This document shows, one piece after another, positions 1-14,623 of a stretch of 64,000 nucleotides of DNA (position 1 is its first letter; every line of letters starts with the position of its first letter). A program made the position numbers and the translations under genes. The stretch lies in assembly GCA_037576195.1 (NCBI GenBank), contig CM075104.1:2734775-2798774 (forward strand). The letters are read 5' to 3'. The DNA comes from Phytoseiulus persimilis. Its lineage: Eukaryota > Arthropoda > Arachnida > Mesostigmata > Phytoseiidae. A model generated the notes under the pieces. That model made no database searches, was not told the origin of the DNA, and worked only from the letters and a program-made list of their open reading frames with translations.

Positions 1-2470
1 TGGGCGCGAATGATTGACAGGAGGTTATTATGCGCAAGAAAGTCGCAGCACGCCGCGTACGAATAGAAGTACGAGCAGCCGCGAACGCTATTGTGGCTAA
101 AATGTTCACTGGAACTCTTCTCCGAGCCGAAGTCCTCAAGGGGGTCCGACCAAAGTAGATCACACATTGGACCATATGCTGGAGGCTCCTTGAACCGGTC
201 TAACCTGCAACCGAGTTGAGGGGGAAAGAGAAAGAGGTTTCTCTGTTAGAGTGCGAAGCAGTCGGTCTCTTGCACCTGTGGAGCCATGGGGTCGGCGCAA
301 TCCGAATCAAGATTAATGATTGACATTGCTCTCTTCAGCCGAGCTCCCGACGATCGGAGAGCTACCGACTGAGCATGTTAGACAAACGGATGCCTTCTGC
401 TGAGGTGACATAATGACAAACCTTCTGATATCGTCTAGCGTATGGATTTCGGGAGAGAGGCCCCCGTGTACGCAAAGGAACTGCTGGTTCATGAGAGCGG
501 CCAGAGGCAGGCAGTCGAACGCCTCCATGCAAGCATCGTAGACACGTTCCGAGTACTTGATCTTGCACTCGGTTTTGAATGTGAAGTACTCTGTCAGATG
601 CCGACACTCGTGATTGCCGCGCAGCAGAAACAGCGTATTGGAGTAGCAGATCTTCAGGGCCCAGAGGAATAATACACACTGCGAATCAACGAGAAGGACG
701 TTAGACTTCGTCGACTGAGCTGCTGGGATGGGATCGTTGAGCTTTTGACTTCCTCAATCTTCGGCTAACTCGGCGCCTCATACTCCGGAGAGGATGCGAG
801 CAATCACTTACTTCAATACTAAAGTAGCCTCGGTCTACATAGTCCCCCAGAAATAGATACTTGGTTGTGGCTGGCGGACCACCCACTTCAAATAGCTTCA
901 TGAGGTCGTAGAACTGCCCGTGGATATCGCCACAAACTAGAAGAGGAAACAGCGTCAGTGAGGTGTTCGAGGGTATCGTGATCGCCCTCGTAAAGCGTTC
1001 CGGCGATATCAGATTGAAGGTGAAGGAAGAAAACGGGGGAAGAATGATCGAGCGCTCGTGGAGCATCGATGCACTTATGCTTAGTGCTTCGTCGCCGCCC
1101 GCAACCTTATGATCATAATGAAATGCCTCCAACGATCTGATTCTTATTGCTCGCCGTTTACGTGCCCTGCTGGGCTTCCGTGCAGCGTTTTTATGTTCGC
1201 CTCATCCACCGAGAGTAATATTTGTAATTATTCCGCCAACAAGTCTCCGCTTCTGCGAACTCCATATCGTCCGGTAATTATAACCGTGCCAACACGGGAG
1301 AGAACCCCGAAGCTGGGCATGAAAAACAACCAATTTTTCCAGCGTGGGCGCCTTGGGGAATTGCAACGAGAAAGGATTCAGGCCGATCCAACGGAAGATT
1401 CCGTTGTGGAACCACTGCGACCCAACGGATGAACCCGATTCAAGACGCATTCAATCGTTAGTTCCCCGACACAGACTCGCTCGTTTCCTCTGTTCCTCCC
1501 CCGCGTTCGAACGTGCGTGCCTATTGTGCTTGTCTGAGACCGAGATCCAGACAGAGCACAGCCCCGTTTTAGTAACTGCGCTGCAATTTCAATCAGCCCC
1601 AACGTGGCCGCGACCGACGGATGCGTGGTGTGTGTGCGTGCGCGAACTGGAATCACATTTCGTTCATGAAGTTAGCTCGCTCAAAACTTCCGATTCCGCG
1701 GACAGCTCCAAATGAGTCTCCGCCCGCCCTATACAACATGTCTGCAAAGGCTCGCTCGACGGAAGCAGACGGCGAACAAGCGAGCGCGAATCAGTGCACC
1801 GGAGACGCTTGGCATCGGCCATAGAATCACCGCCAAAGGTCGTTCCCTGCAGCTTCCTCGGACAGGCCGCAGTTTTCCATAAATAGCCAGAGATGCTTGT
1901 TTGGAAGCTGGTTGGTTGGTTGGTCGGTCGGTTGGTTGGTTGGCAAACCGCGAGGACTATGCGGGAACGGCCGACGATTGGATGCCAGCAAGAGAGAATC
2001 GGGTAGGAAAGCGGATCGTGGGGGACTTTCATTGAAGCGGCCTCTGACGGCTTTTGGAAAGTTCACGGGACTCGACCAACATCGTAGTTCATCCGATCGG
2101 GCAGTCTGATTCCGACACGGAAGTGTTCAGGATCGAGTCCGAGGAGAGCAACGATAAGTTGCACGTTCCGAATGCGTCGACTCGAAGCCGCTTCTTCATC
2201 AAGTGAGAGAATATTGCAGAGCTCATGACGGAATGACTCGGCGGATAAATGGATTGGGAGACCTACCTGTAACGGGTGCCTCGATGTCGATCATAGTTTT
2301 CTCCTGGCGGAGGAGGGCCGCGCCCTCGTTAATGACTTTCAGGGCGGCACCTTCCTCGATTCGGCCTTCGTGGATGAAATGTTGCTTGAGGACATCGATG
2401 CGCGGTTTGCCGGTTTTCGTGTCGAACACCTCGCTAATGGTCAGCTTGTGCGACGGAGGGAAGGGAACAC
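1..2470 (-). CDS. CanA: Calcineurin A (PP2B catalytic subunit), 5' and middle exons, partial
   Basis: This is the catalytic subunit of the calcium/calmodulin-dependent serine/threonine phosphatase calcineurin, which works with calcineurin B in the cytosol. Four exons are seen on the minus strand: 2470-2267, 936-812, 678-422 and 204-1, the last cut by the window edge. All junctions are GT..AG and phases fit: one base carries over from the first to the second exon, none to the third, two to the fourth. The reading begins [10 protein letters not shown] and continues through [12 protein letters not shown]. The metallophosphatase motifs GDIHG and GDYVDRG (exon 936-812) and RGNHE (exon 678-422) are intact. 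They are followed by [37 protein letters not shown] and SYAACCDFL. The frame stops inside IRAH, so the rest of the catalytic core, the B-binding helix, the calmodulin site and the autoinhibitory tail lie outside. The N-terminal start exon is not in this stretch. PFPPSHKLT separates it from PP1, PP2A and PP5. Confidence 0.95.
937..2266. other. Intron of calcineurin A
   Basis: Lies between the exons ending at 2267 and starting at 936, with donor GTAGGT and acceptor CTAG read on the minus strand. Apart from a GGTT/GGTC tract I see nothing coding in it. The open frames here show no recognisable protein. Confidence 0.85.
1910..1943. repeat. (GGTT/GGTC)n tetranucleotide tract
   Basis: Eight tandem GGTT or GGTC units plus a partial one, inside the calcineurin intron. 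Simple sequence with no visible function. Confidence 0.9.
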
Positions 2471-5400
2471 CTGAAAATAACGAACGCGTTTCCTTTTTAC
2501 TCTTCCATCTCTTCCATGCTGTCAACTCGGATGCACCCGGCGCACAGCAAGGGCTTTTTGTCGCTGCCTCCCTCTCATTAAGTCCGCACACAAGCACACC
2601 GAGAGCAGGTGGCCTACTTCAGAAACGAGCGCCTTCAGGCCGAGGGATGGAGGCGCCGTCAAGAGCTGATTGCAGAGGAATCACTCGCGAATTGGATCTC
2701 TTCAAAAGCGCATCTACGTGAGCAGTCTGAACACGGTGGTCCGAAATGGGATATCAATTTTCACTTGTGAACGGCTCTCCACTGGCCGAACGACCTATCG
2801 GAAGAGATCGGGAGCGCGCGTCTTCCGCTGCAGGTGGTTCTGCAGGTGATGGCAGGGAGCTTCATGTCCAGCATCGTCTGAGCTAGCGGGCTCGGTCGTT
2901 GTTCGAAAGCAGTGCGTCGTCTCGGCTTCTTTTGGATCGCGTGGTTATCGGCGTGCCCTGTTGTCCCATTATCCGAGAGTCGTGTAGAAGACCGTATTTA
3001 GAAAATGTCCACTGCTTGTCCCCATCGAGCTCGCCTGCCGCTTCCTTTTATTCTTCTACAGCAGCGGAACGTGAGGAAAACGAGCTCGCTGCCAGTCTGG
3101 TCGTTGAGAATTCACCGAGCAGCACGTTCGGGTAACAACAACAAGGACCTCGCGACGGCAGTTGAAAACATGTCTAGTTCTGGAATTTCCCTTCCGATGT
3201 CCCTTTCGGCTCAGAGACTCCTCGCTGCGTTTCTCCGGTCGCCTTCCAGTTTATTGGTTGGTTCCTCCATGACAGGCTCGCTCATTGTCGACAACTGACG
3301 GCACGACTCGCCCATATATGGCTTTTAGTGGAATTGTGAGTTTGGGCACGGCGGGATTATGCGATGTCACATGGCTTTAAAGCCATAACTGAAGTCTACC
3401 ACTAGGGGTGCAATAGGTTGCTGCACCGACGGCGGCGTTAGCAGAGTATATTTCTGTTATTAACGTCCACGCCATCAGGCGCGTCCACACGCTGCAGGAG
3501 ATCCTCGCTCACTGGTAATCAGACATAAAGATCGTACTCTAGCTTTTTACTCGCTCGGTTTTATTTGCGAAGCACTGCCCAGGAATATCTACGACTGTTG
3601 CCCATTCTCAGCGGATGGGGATGACACACTGAGGTCGACGTGAAATTCCGTAGTTCCGCCGATGCGCGCCTCCGGTCCCAAAGAGAGAATACCAACCCGT
3701 ACTTAATGTGAAGTCGAGCTGCAAAACAAGCCGCCCGAGCATCTCGTCGATGATGGGCTCCGCGTTCCTTTTCTCTCCGTCGACCGCAAAAGCTGCGTCT
3801 ACAGGGTGGCGGAGCAGTTGATATTCCGGGTTCCTCTCGAACCCTTCCAGCATTTTGATTCATTGGATGGAAAACCTCGTCCCTGAGACCTACGGAGAGA
3901 CTCGTGTCCTCAACCGAAAATGGTTCCCAGCAAAGACCCGAGGAATCGATTCCAGGACCACCCCGCGTCTCGCACGGAATTTAGCCCGCGATACCTCTCT
4001 TCGAACCTGACCAAGACCTTGAGATGGAGCTGATTGATTTTTGGCCAAACCGCTGAGAGCTCGCGCTGTCGGCGGTTTATGCGATCATCGATCTGAGTCT
4101 GAAGATCGGCTCACAGGAGTGTCGACTCCCCCATTTCTTCGAGGACTGCGATGGAAAGTTGATGACTCTGTTATACGCTCGTAGGATCGTATACATACAC
4201 TTGCAACTCGGTGGAGAGATGGGGGTTGAAGATCGTATGCATTTTCATGAATATTGATCACCGATTCCCTCCGTGCCGCGCAGAGACATCGCCCTCTCGA
4301 TGCCGGCGGATAGCCGACGTCTGAGCTTTATTTTTTCCGCGGCCATGTCGACACAGGAACGTCGCTGGCGTACAGCGCACCCGGTGTTGCCCCGAGCCAC
4401 CTGAGTGGGTCACCCAGCTTGTTTTGTGGTTTACTCCATTTATGCGCCGCGGAGCAGTCCACACGGTACCATGAGTCGTCACATCCGAGAATCCGAGCGG
4501 TGTGTTCTAAACGACCTCGCATCAGCGGCGGCTGACCCGGCTGGCTGTTCCGGGGCGCGAAGGGTTCGTAAACAAATCACGCTATACCCCAGCGGTCGGT
4601 CTACGCACGCACTCTGTGCCCCTGGGATTCAGCCAACAAACCAACTCCAGCCATCCGGCGAGCAGAGCGACGCCCGCCAGACGTTGAAGGGAGCAGGCTG
4701 TTGAAATTTCAGCAGGCGAGCGAACAAATAGGACACGTTTTCGAGATGGCGGGCCGAGGACGCCAACTATAGACGCGGTCAGCCGCTTATTGGAGGCTCT
4801 CCGGAAACGAGTAAACAGAGGCCTTAAGCCGCTTCCATAGAAAGATCGCGCGCGGAGAGTTTTGTCGTGGGTGGCTTCTGTATACGACCGCTGAACTACA
4901 ATCAATGCGACCCCCCCCCCCCCCCGCTCGATATAGGGTCGAAGTTCGTCGGAAGAAGTGCCAGATGGATCGCTTGCAGTTCTCGAATGTTCATCGAGCG
5001 CCTCACTCTTAGGCCGTTTATGTCGAGAGTGTTTCTCCACTGGTAACATGATCTCTCTGATTTCGCCTAAGAGTCCCTTCTGCGTTTCTGAAACTCGCGA
5101 GCGGACGCTTGCTTTGAAACTTGACCAGATCCATCAAGAACGAGGCTTCTGGCTGCGAGATAACAACATGGCTGACATACGCAGCACAAAAGCAAATGTC
5201 CACCGAGATAACCTGACTGCCCTCGCAGGTCTGGCCTCGATTGCCTTGTCGTCGCTGAACATCGTTGGATCTCAGCTTCGAGCGAGGGATGTGGCCATAC
5301 TGGGTATCGGGGTGCGCGTGAGCGGCCAACTCGATCGTCATAGGTCGCCAGTTAGGATCACTGATTTTTTCCCCGTCGACCAGCGGCCAACCAACCCGAT

Positions 5401-8400
5401 CCATATTTCACTGTGCCACGCGCGCTCACCGCAGAGACCACCAACACAGACGAAACCGACCGTTCCACTATAAACTACGGGACTGACGTCTCAAGGTTGT
5501 GAGCAGCATCCTGGCGACTGTTCGGTCCAACCTCAGGGGCTACGTGACAAATGACTTCTGCGTCGCATCAAAAATTTTGTCAACCCGGACTCGTCAGCCT
5601 CACAACGTACCACGGCCGGCTACCTCCCGTCTACATATCAGACCCCTGTCAAAAGAGCCGAAAATGGGCCGAAAAGGAGAAGACACCAGGAAGCGGAGCT
5701 ACGGCCGAGGGCGGATGGCGCACCACGCGATGAGGCGAACGCTTTCTTGAATTGCACGAACGACATCGAAGGTCAGTTGCATTTAGTAATGAGATTCTCA
5801 CAGAAAGCCCGGCCCCAACAAACGACCCGTTGAGGACCGGCAGCTCCATCTCGTTTCGTGCATTGACTCCGCGTTCCGCTCCGGGAGCGATGACGACGGG
5901 AGGTAGAAGTGGAAGAACTCCTTCTTGAGAGAGAGAGAGGATAGGACTCCTTCGAGCACATGCGACCACCTTCCTCCATCAGGTGATCCTGTTCCGAAAC
6001 GTTGGGCGTGCTTCTAGGAGAAATCAACACGTGTCCAAGTCGTTCCATCCAGCGGTGCATGCATACTGGGACAGAGCTAGGTACACTCGAACGTATGCTG
6101 TATGTTATGAGCACACGCTCCCACTGTTCGCCAACGTCTTGAGCGTCTGAAAGTCCACTCGATGGCTCTCCTCAAACTACTCGAGTGCTGGACTCGCTCG
6201 AGGAGTGTGCAACCGCAACCGTTTTGCTCTGCTGTTATACATTCTCCCAAAGCATCGTTATCTGCACCGCTCAAAATCGAGCTCGCCCTTCAGAGCTCTC
6301 GCAGATTTCCCTCAATCGTTCCACCTTGCGACGCTCGATAGTTCTCGGAATCGAGGATATGCTTCGGTTGGCTGCCGCCGATCCACCCCCCGTACCAGGA
6401 ACTCCCTTCACGTGGTACGAACTTCGAGACAACTGAATTATTTGCCCTCCATCTCCAGAGGGTTCACTGAATACCGAGCACAGTCGCAGCGCGTGCGGTA
6501 AACCTATCAGTCAACGTCTGCTTGCAAACGCGACTCTCGATTTGATTATCTTTCCACGTCGAACTGCAACGACGCTGTTCACATTCCGACGAAACCCCAA
6601 CAAGCTCATGATGAATAACAGGCAAATAACGCGCAACCATTTGTCGCGAGGTTTGTGCCACGGCACCAGCCTACCGCCAATTTTGACATCCGGGCAAACA
6701 AGATGGAAACGAGAACGGAGCTTGGTTCCATTATGAACGTCGGCTTACGAGCAGCTCACGCGCAGAGATGTGCGAAGTGGTTGCAGGCTTTGAATATCAT
6801 GTTATGATGGCTTCCTGGGCTCCACTCCTATGTGCCGGGAGAATATTGCAACGTACGCCGATGTTACACCTGTTGTCGTCTCCTGTAGAAATACAGGAAT
6901 GGCGGACGTAGCTGCCGCCGATGGCGACTTAAACCATCAGTGGCGACTTCAGATTTCGATGGTGACTTGGCGCGACGTTGCTGCAAGACCCCTAATCGCT
7001 GAGCTGCAGACGCAGCTCCGGCGGATCGAGAGATGTGCATGCACGTTTCTACAGAGCGCCTAGTGACCCGAACGATTTCCCGCTCTGAATGGGGCGCTCG
7101 GGGTGGAGACGTCAATGATATAAGCACCTACGACCGTTCCGGCGTTTTTGAGCCTTTCTTGTAGGAACGGCGAGCAGCAGGCCGCCTGGCGAGCAGCGAC
7201 GCACAGCAAACACATCCATGCGGTCTCGCCAGGAATTTCCTGAGGGGTTGTTCCCAGCCTGCCTGATGGCATTCCCTTGCGGCCGTGACCGCTTCTTTCC
7301 TTTCACAGCACGGCATTCTTGGGCTGAACGTTGGTTGTTTGGCCAAATGTGATGTGAGCCCGTGGCTGTTACCACTGCCGACCACTGTTGTAGTCGTTGA
7401 CGCCCCTGTTGTTCCTTCGACCGGCGCGGACGAATACTCGAAGAAGCCGGGGAATACCGTTGTACCCCGAAGTAATACATTGGGCAGAGTAGTCTCAGGA
7501 CCTGGAAAGGCGACGGGCGCCTGCCAAGAACGGCCAACGGTTGTTACACGTTGGGAAAATAACAGATCTCAACTGCAGATCAACGACAAACGCAGAAACG
7601 AGGTCGGCCCCGAAAGCCCGCGTCGTTGTAGCAACGCCGGGAAATTCAAATGTCCTCACTGAAGCGAACCCGTATTGATTCGCTGCTGTTTACGAGAGAT
7701 TCCTGAGCTTGTTGAACACATTCGTCCGGGTCTTCGAGAGTTTCACGGGTCGGCTATTGTTGTTACTCGACCCGGAGACCTCTCGAAACCTTCAGGCATG
7801 AAGCCTTCTCGGCCCTCGACCAAGCGCTTCCCCGAGAAATTCGAGAGCGTTAGGGGAGAGATCAAAAAATGCAACCATTCATGCTGAGAGCTGAAACAGG
7901 AAGTTCGCGGCCGTCATTCTCGCTCCTTGGTTACTCAAGATGAAATATGAGAATGCTGAGTGTTGCACAGCGACCGTGCGAGAGGGAATGAGATATAGAA
8001 GTAATGCATGAATCAATTTGCCTGTAACCATGCCATCCGGCCGGATGACCGAGGCGACATTCAAGCCAAAAATGAAAGACAAGAAGGGAATTCCGAGCTC
8101 GTGCTGCCTGCACGTGATGAATCGTGCTTGAATGTGCCTGGTGGCCCTGCGATGGCGACTGGCAAAAGCTCAAGCGACAAAAGTTCAACGGGAAGAAGTC
8201 GCTTCCCGAGTCTGCCATAGGGAAGGTCACTAGAAACGAATACAACGGGACCATCACGACATTCGGACCATCTTCCTCGAGAGCTCGTCCGTTCATTCTC
8301 TCTCCCCCTCGCAGCAGCAGCAGGGCCTTTCGCTCGCCCGGTTTCAGAGTTCCTCAGCTGGTTCCACGGCCCGGCTGTTATTTGCTGGCACAAAGGGAAC

Positions 8401-11400
8401 CGGCCATCCCAGTCTGAAGAACATTTCCTCTGCATTTGCCTTCGAAGCCGTGCTCTCAAATGTGCTCGCGCAGTCATTGTTGCGCGGGGCGTTTCGCGCT
8501 CGTGCTAATCAGTTGGGCCCGTCTTCTTTTTTTTCCTCCTCCAGTCTCCCGAAACGACCCACTAATGCGGCGTTCGAGCGCAGAGAAGAATGTATAAAAA
8601 TACCACGGCGGAGTGTTTCGGGAGTCTCCGCGAAGCCGTTTGGTCCGATGTGACTCCCCATACACATGAGCTCATCCACGTGCGAGCAGATTTCATAATG
8701 ACGGTGGTTATAAATACTCCCATCCCGTTAAGATACACAACAGTATCTTCGTCATATGACTCACTGACGGAGAGAGCCTGTCGGGGAGAATGAAAGGACA
8801 AAGAGCGAGGAAAGGACCTTGGCATTTCGGGCAACATTCAATTCAGGAGCGGCGACCGCTACTCTGGCGATGGTGGCGGTTGTATCGCGTCGTGGAAGTT
8901 GCTTGCGAAGGAAGCCGTCAATTACGAGCAAACCCTGTTAGGCCGTATATGTGAATGTCCCGCTCAACAGCACTGCGGCGGCGAAGGCGACGACGAAAAA
9001 GGAGAATAACAACAACAACGACGACAGGGCCGCCGCAGGGACGGAACGTTGACGTCGCCACATTCACAACGATATAATTATTTAGACCAGTGGCTGCTCT
9101 CGGCCCGGAGGCCGCATGGACTCCTCGCGTCGGGCTCCTCGGGGCCCGGGTCACGTAGCCCGCGCGAAAATCGGAAGAACTTGAACTGCACGGTTGCCGA
9201 CGATTGCTCCTTCCGATTCGCAGAGACAGAGGCACTCGACGAGAGGACTGCAGCAGCATTCTCGAGCGGAGAAACGTCGCCACGAGCATCTAGCCAAGAT
9301 TCAGCAGCTGTACGGCATCGGCGGAATCACTATCCAAGAGCCGGTGATAAACCAATGCTCGACTGAGAATGGGCTGTCGGTGTCAGTCGTTGCGTTGTGA
9401 CAGTATGTTCCTGTCCGTGTTCCCATAGCGAGTCGGCGAGCAACAGGACCGACAAAGGAGGAAAAAGACAACTTCTATTGGAGCTCACATGTTCCACTCA
9501 GAATCAACTGGTCGACGACCAGAGGAGGTCGATTATTATTATTCGACTTGATGGCTCCCGAACTAGCCGGCAAGAGAGTCGATCGCCCGGCTGGCCAGCC
9601 ACTGCGATGATGTCATTGGGACGGGGCACCGACAAGAAGCTTCAAGTAGAACTGGTGGACATCGCTCTCGAGGCGGAAGCGATACAACGGATGGGAGAAA
9701 CTCATCAGTAGGCTTCAGATCGGATTCAGAGGAGCGAGCGAACTGAGACAGAGAGATAAATTGGAGGAAATGAAAAAGGGCACACGGAGGGTCCGAGCCC
9801 TGGCCGAACAGCAAGCAACAGGGGGACTCCGGCTCCGATTCCTCGTTAATGGATCAAATATCTTCTGAAGGCCTCCGGCTCGGGATTGGCCGGCAGAAGT
9901 ACGTTACTTTCAACATGTCCATAAATCACTGCGGCCCCGCAATCATTCCGGTGGACTCAACAGGAATACGGGTGAGAAAACAGGCGCTCGGATTTCCTCG
10001 GAAATCGGAGCTCGAATCCACACGGAACTCGAGTCGAACACCAATCGATACGAGGCCGCCGCTGCTGCCCGGTAATCTTACGCACCGGGGTCGAGGCGGA
10101 AAAACCAGCAGAACGCGAGGAAGGTTAGTCCACACGGCCGGTGAAATGGCTACTCGAGTGATAAGCCACGTGTTCTTGAGTGGCCAATGCAGGTGCTCTT
10201 GTCGGGGTTTCAAGCTGGATGTCGTGACAGCAGTGAGTCCTGCACGGATCCTCGCAGGCGGGGTTTCCAGGGCCGCCATCGCTCAGATCCCCTGGTTCTG
10301 CAGTGACATGTTTCTGCGTCGCTGAGCTCAGTTCTCGAGGATTCTGCGCGGGATCGAGAAGCGGGTCCCGAACTTGGCGGAGTTTCAACCCAATGAGAAC
10401 ATTGGGCGTTCTCTCATTCGCATTCGAACATCGCCGCACGGTTTCAGGCCATCGATCGCATGCGACAGCCTCGAATGAAGTGTTTTCGAAATTATTATAC
10501 TCCATCTGGAGCTGGTCGGCTCTTTGATCGGGAATCGTTCATGCTCTCTCCGAGCCTCGTACAGCTATCGGCAGAGCGGCAAAGCGACGATGGACACCCC
10601 GGAAGCGGGGAACGTACAGCACGCAGCCGTTCGAGCGGGTTTGTCGAGACGCCCGTGCAGAAGCTTTGATCCGTGCTCGACCCACCCCTAGCCCGCTGCA
10701 CAGCGCGGTGTCCCCGCACCGTACGACTCTGGACATGCGATTACAAATTACGGAGAATCCACGACGACTATTTTTAGCTTCGACGGCGGTTGCAGGAGCG
10801 GTGGCAGCGCAATCGGAGGAAGTTATATTTGTAACAGTTCAAATCTACTGGTCGAAAGGTTGCCGAAGGACACGACAGCTCGGGTCGGTGAGCACCTGCG
10901 GAGGCATCCTTCACGACGCAGGAAACTCACCGGCTGCCGATCCCGCATAGCTGGGGCATACCGACTCTTTGTTTGGATCGCGATCAAGCCTTCCGGGGAC
11001 AACTCCATGGAGGGCTCAATCACTCTTCCGGCCCCACGAGGGCTGCTCCATCGAAGACGATGGCCAACAAACATCGGAACGGTGATAGCTGGAGATTCTT
11101 TGATGAAATGAACGCGTGCTCATACGTCGCCGCCTGCGTTCATGCATGGAACGAATGAAGAGTCAGGACGGGTCGGGTAACGTTGAGGCTTGCTGATCGA
11201 CAACAAATTAAACGGAGCCATCTGTAGTAGGGTCGAAGTGATTGCTGATCTAACTACGTAGCTGTCAGTCCCGGACACGGATTTAACTTGTGCTACGAGC
11301 GCCGCTGAATCTCAGAATTCCTTCATTTTTCCTCAACTTCTCACTCTGAGACTCAACCAGCCGCCAATTGATCCACCAGTTCCGGACCACTCCGACCTAA

Positions 11401-14275
11401 GCTCGCCGGGAAGTATCTTTTGCAGAACGTCTCCAAGATGCTTGCGGTCGTGTAGCAGAAGTGATTTTGAATTTTCCCGCGGTTCCCCACGCAGAACTTC
11501 GGAGACGACACTTGTCGCCGTCGCTCCCTTCTTCCCCGATTCTTGGAAGAGCAGAAGAATCCGATGATTCTCACTCCCCGCTCTCTCTGAATCGATCGAT
11601 CGACAGCGTTCGACAAATCGCCGTGATGACGACGACGACCTGGCGGCGGTTGTTGAACGTTCAACTGAACTTGGAGTGGTCGCGGAGGAGGACAGATGGA
11701 AGAGTACAGGGAGCCTCGTGTGTTTGCTTCAGCAGCCCTCCAATCCGTCTCGTGGATGGAAGCGATTTCTCAGTTTCGAGTCGGAAGCATTAGCATTAGG
11801 GAAGAAAGCGGCCAGGCGACCAGCCATTCGATCCTGTGGCGCCGTCGTCTGGAGAAGATCGTCGGCCGTGGGGTCGGGATCTCGGAACTGCAAGACGAAT
11901 ACATCGCCGAGTACGTCGTCCTGCTTTCGGTTCGCTCGCAGCCCGAGAGTGGGAGAAGACCAATGTACAAATGGCTTGCAAACTTTGTTGCTCGTAGATC
12001 TCTGGGCGGAAAATCCCGCGCTGAGTGAGAGACGGTCCAGTGCGGCGAACATGGGTTGGATCGCGAACAACACCGGCACGGCGTGCAGGAGCCGCATGTG
12101 GAGCTGCGACGTTGCCTCGGGTGAAGTCACGGAAGTGAAACTCACGGATGGCCGACTGGTTGGAGTCGCTCTACAGCAGGGCCGTTCAACTCGGCGTCCA
12201 CCTCTCATCGCCCGTGGCAGCGCCCGGGAATGCTTCAGGAAAAACGTGGAAAGCCAATACGGAGCCCCGCGTGTCACGCATGCATGTCCACTCCGCAGCC
12301 CGTCGGCACGTCTGCGCGTGCATGAGGGAGAAGGAGAAAGTTTGTATCAGAGACGGAGAGGCGGGAACAGATTTGCATTGCTAACAGCACCCTCCGCGAG
12401 TAGTGGAAGGAACTTTCACCCCATCCCGTCTGTCCGCCCGCTCGTTCATTAATTCATCCATTCATCTACGCTTTAGAGCATTTCCCGAACCCAAACTTTG
12501 GTACAATTGAACCAACACTCGCAATCGTTTTCGAGCTCTATCGCTCGGAGCCAGAGGAAGGAGGGCGACGGCAGCCTGATGAAGAGCAGCGAAGAAAATC
12601 CCGGGAACCACTCCAATGTGCTTATGCCCGTTGCGGACTCGAGCAGAAGGTTTAAGAGCGTCTCAGGGAGCACGAGCGGTGAACGATGAGCGATCCTTCA
12701 TCGAGGATGAACTTTTCTGTTGCTTCCAGTTTCTTTTCTACGGATTCTGGTGGTTGGCCCTATGATGGATCAAATACTTAGTCCGGCGAGTATTTACACT
12801 TGTGCAGGGAAGGGACTCGGCTCGATCGCTCATCGTCGGTGACGCCCCCGCTCGTTCCTTCTTCGCTCCGGCGTTCAAACGAGTCGCTCAAAACATGCTG
12901 AGCGAACAGATGAATCTCGGCAGGTCCACAAACGCAGTGATACGCGAGCTCAGTTCCACTTGTAGAGCCTGCATCACCGGATCTCGTTGTTGGGTGCTAG
13001 ATGACTCCGCGCAAGCCATGACAACAACAAGGCGCATTCAAGGTGCTGGTACATGTGATGGTAGTAGTAGGCGAACGTGAAGCCTCGACCTGATACCTGA
13101 GTGAAAACACCGCACGCCGTATAAAGCTCATTGCCGGTCGACATCAACGTCACCGTGCGACTGCCACCACTCGAACGAGCCCTAGAGCTCACAAGGCTAG
13201 ATAGCGAAATCGCTAAACCGACATTGTTGGGGCGAGCGGCTTCGTGAACGTGCGTACGTGACAGCCAGCTGATGGACTTGTCGTTGGACTGCTGCTCGAT
13301 GCCTTGCTTGACGGTCGGTGGTCCTGCATGAATACTGTGCAATACTGTACCGTACTTGTCCAAGAAGCTCCAACCAGATTGAAAAAGACAGACAGAGAGC
13401 GCTATCGTGGAGATTCCAAAATCCCTCCCTCGGAGACGATGCTACCGACGGATCCTCTCCTGGTTCCAATCTCGACTTCCCGACCGGTCGAAAACGATCG
13501 CTCGCTCCGGGAACACCTCTCCCCCTCGGACTGTTCACTGCGATCTTCAGCCATGGACGGATTTGATCGAGTCGACGATTCGCACCATTTAAATCGGATC
13601 TCGCACTGGAACCATAACTCAAACCCTGATTCATTTTCTCAAGGGCGTTTCTGGAATCCCCTCTTCCATCGTCGCTCAATCCATGGGACTCTAATTTTCC
13701 TCCATCTCGGGTGACGAGCGGATGCAATGCTCGTCTGAGCAGAATTAGTTGTCATGTCGAAGCGCATCGGACTCCTGAATGAAGACGCGTAGGCGAGCGA
13801 TTTACTTCTGCAACGGTGCGCCGTCAGGTGCTTTCCTCTGGCCATCCAATCCACTTTCCTCATGACGAAGGAAGGTGTTTGCTGCGGCTTGCCCGCCAAC
13901 TGGTTGTTCTGGGCTTCGTTAATTACTCGAGTCCAAGTTTGCTCGCTGCGATTATGATTCGTCGAAGAACACTTGTGGAACAGCTCTCCGATCTGCCGCT
14001 GCTTCCGGGCGCAGCTCTTGTGAGGTCGAACGCAGCTCCTTCCGATCGCGATATTGGGAAATGATTCCGACTGCTCCTCTCATCTGCCGTGGACCGATGG
14101 GCGTGATTGAAAACCATCATGAACTAGTGATTATCCCTCATCTCTGACCAATACCTCTATTCTCCACTTGTGGCGCGCAAAGTGAGTCGGCTTCGAATGA
14201 TTTGACAATTTCTGATTTGACTGAGTGCCGCAGATGCGATCGGGGCAGTGATAGAAAAACCAAGCTGCACGAAAC

Positions 14276-14623
14276 ATGAACTTTGATCCCGAGAATTCCG
14301 ATTCGGTAACCCAGCAACCAGAATTATCGAGTCAGCGTTCTTTCGCGGCCCCCGAAAAGCCATCGGAACAATGTCAACAGAATATCTCGCCGCTATCGTG
14401 GAAGGCCATACGAGTAAACTCGCAGTCCTGCGATTATTATTTGTTCGATCCCGCCTCGATCGCCAGAACGGCCAGCTTTCCTGTTGAGCCGACCGAGGAG
14501 GATCTTGTCATGGAGGCATGGGAAAAATATGGAATCACTTCTCAATTGTTCGGACGCCATCGCAGAATTGAACGTTTCTGGAAGAACAACACCGCGTCCA
14601 TAGCCGTCTGGCTCACCGGTTAG
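14276..14623 (+). CDS. Candidate 115-residue ORF, unknown
   Basis: An ATG with A at -3 opens a frame of 115 codons. It has an acidic, Gln/Ser-rich first half and a more ordered second half (EEDLVMEAWEKYGITSQLF, then RRIERFWKNNTASIAVWL). A possible donor, GTTAGT, overlaps the final Gly codon and stop, so this could be a 5' exon. A second open frame on the same strand follows, with an ATG at 14947 running to 15465 (MSIPSIGKIFDRAEISPKL and onward). Neither matches a family I recognise. Amino-acid composition is the only argument for coding, and chance is a serious alternative. If real, it would be a gene nested in the calcineurin intron on the opposite strand. Confidence 0.2.
   Translation: MNFDPENSDSVTQQPELSSQRSFAAPEKPSEQCQQNISPLSWKAIRVNSQSCDYYLFDPASIARTASFPVEPTEEDLVMEAWEKYGITSQLFGRHRRIERFWKNNTASIAVWLTG

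Noticed and set aside
3608..5404. Two minus-strand ATG frames (3853-3608 and 5404-5018) that both contain VDGEK
   Set aside because: The shared five residues are too short to mean homology. The flanking sequences do not align and neither resembles a known protein.
11676..12452. 258-codon plus-strand frame
   Set aside because: It begins at GTG, is rich in Arg/Ser, and the reverse strand is also open for 182 codons over the same interval, a sign of GC-driven chance frames.
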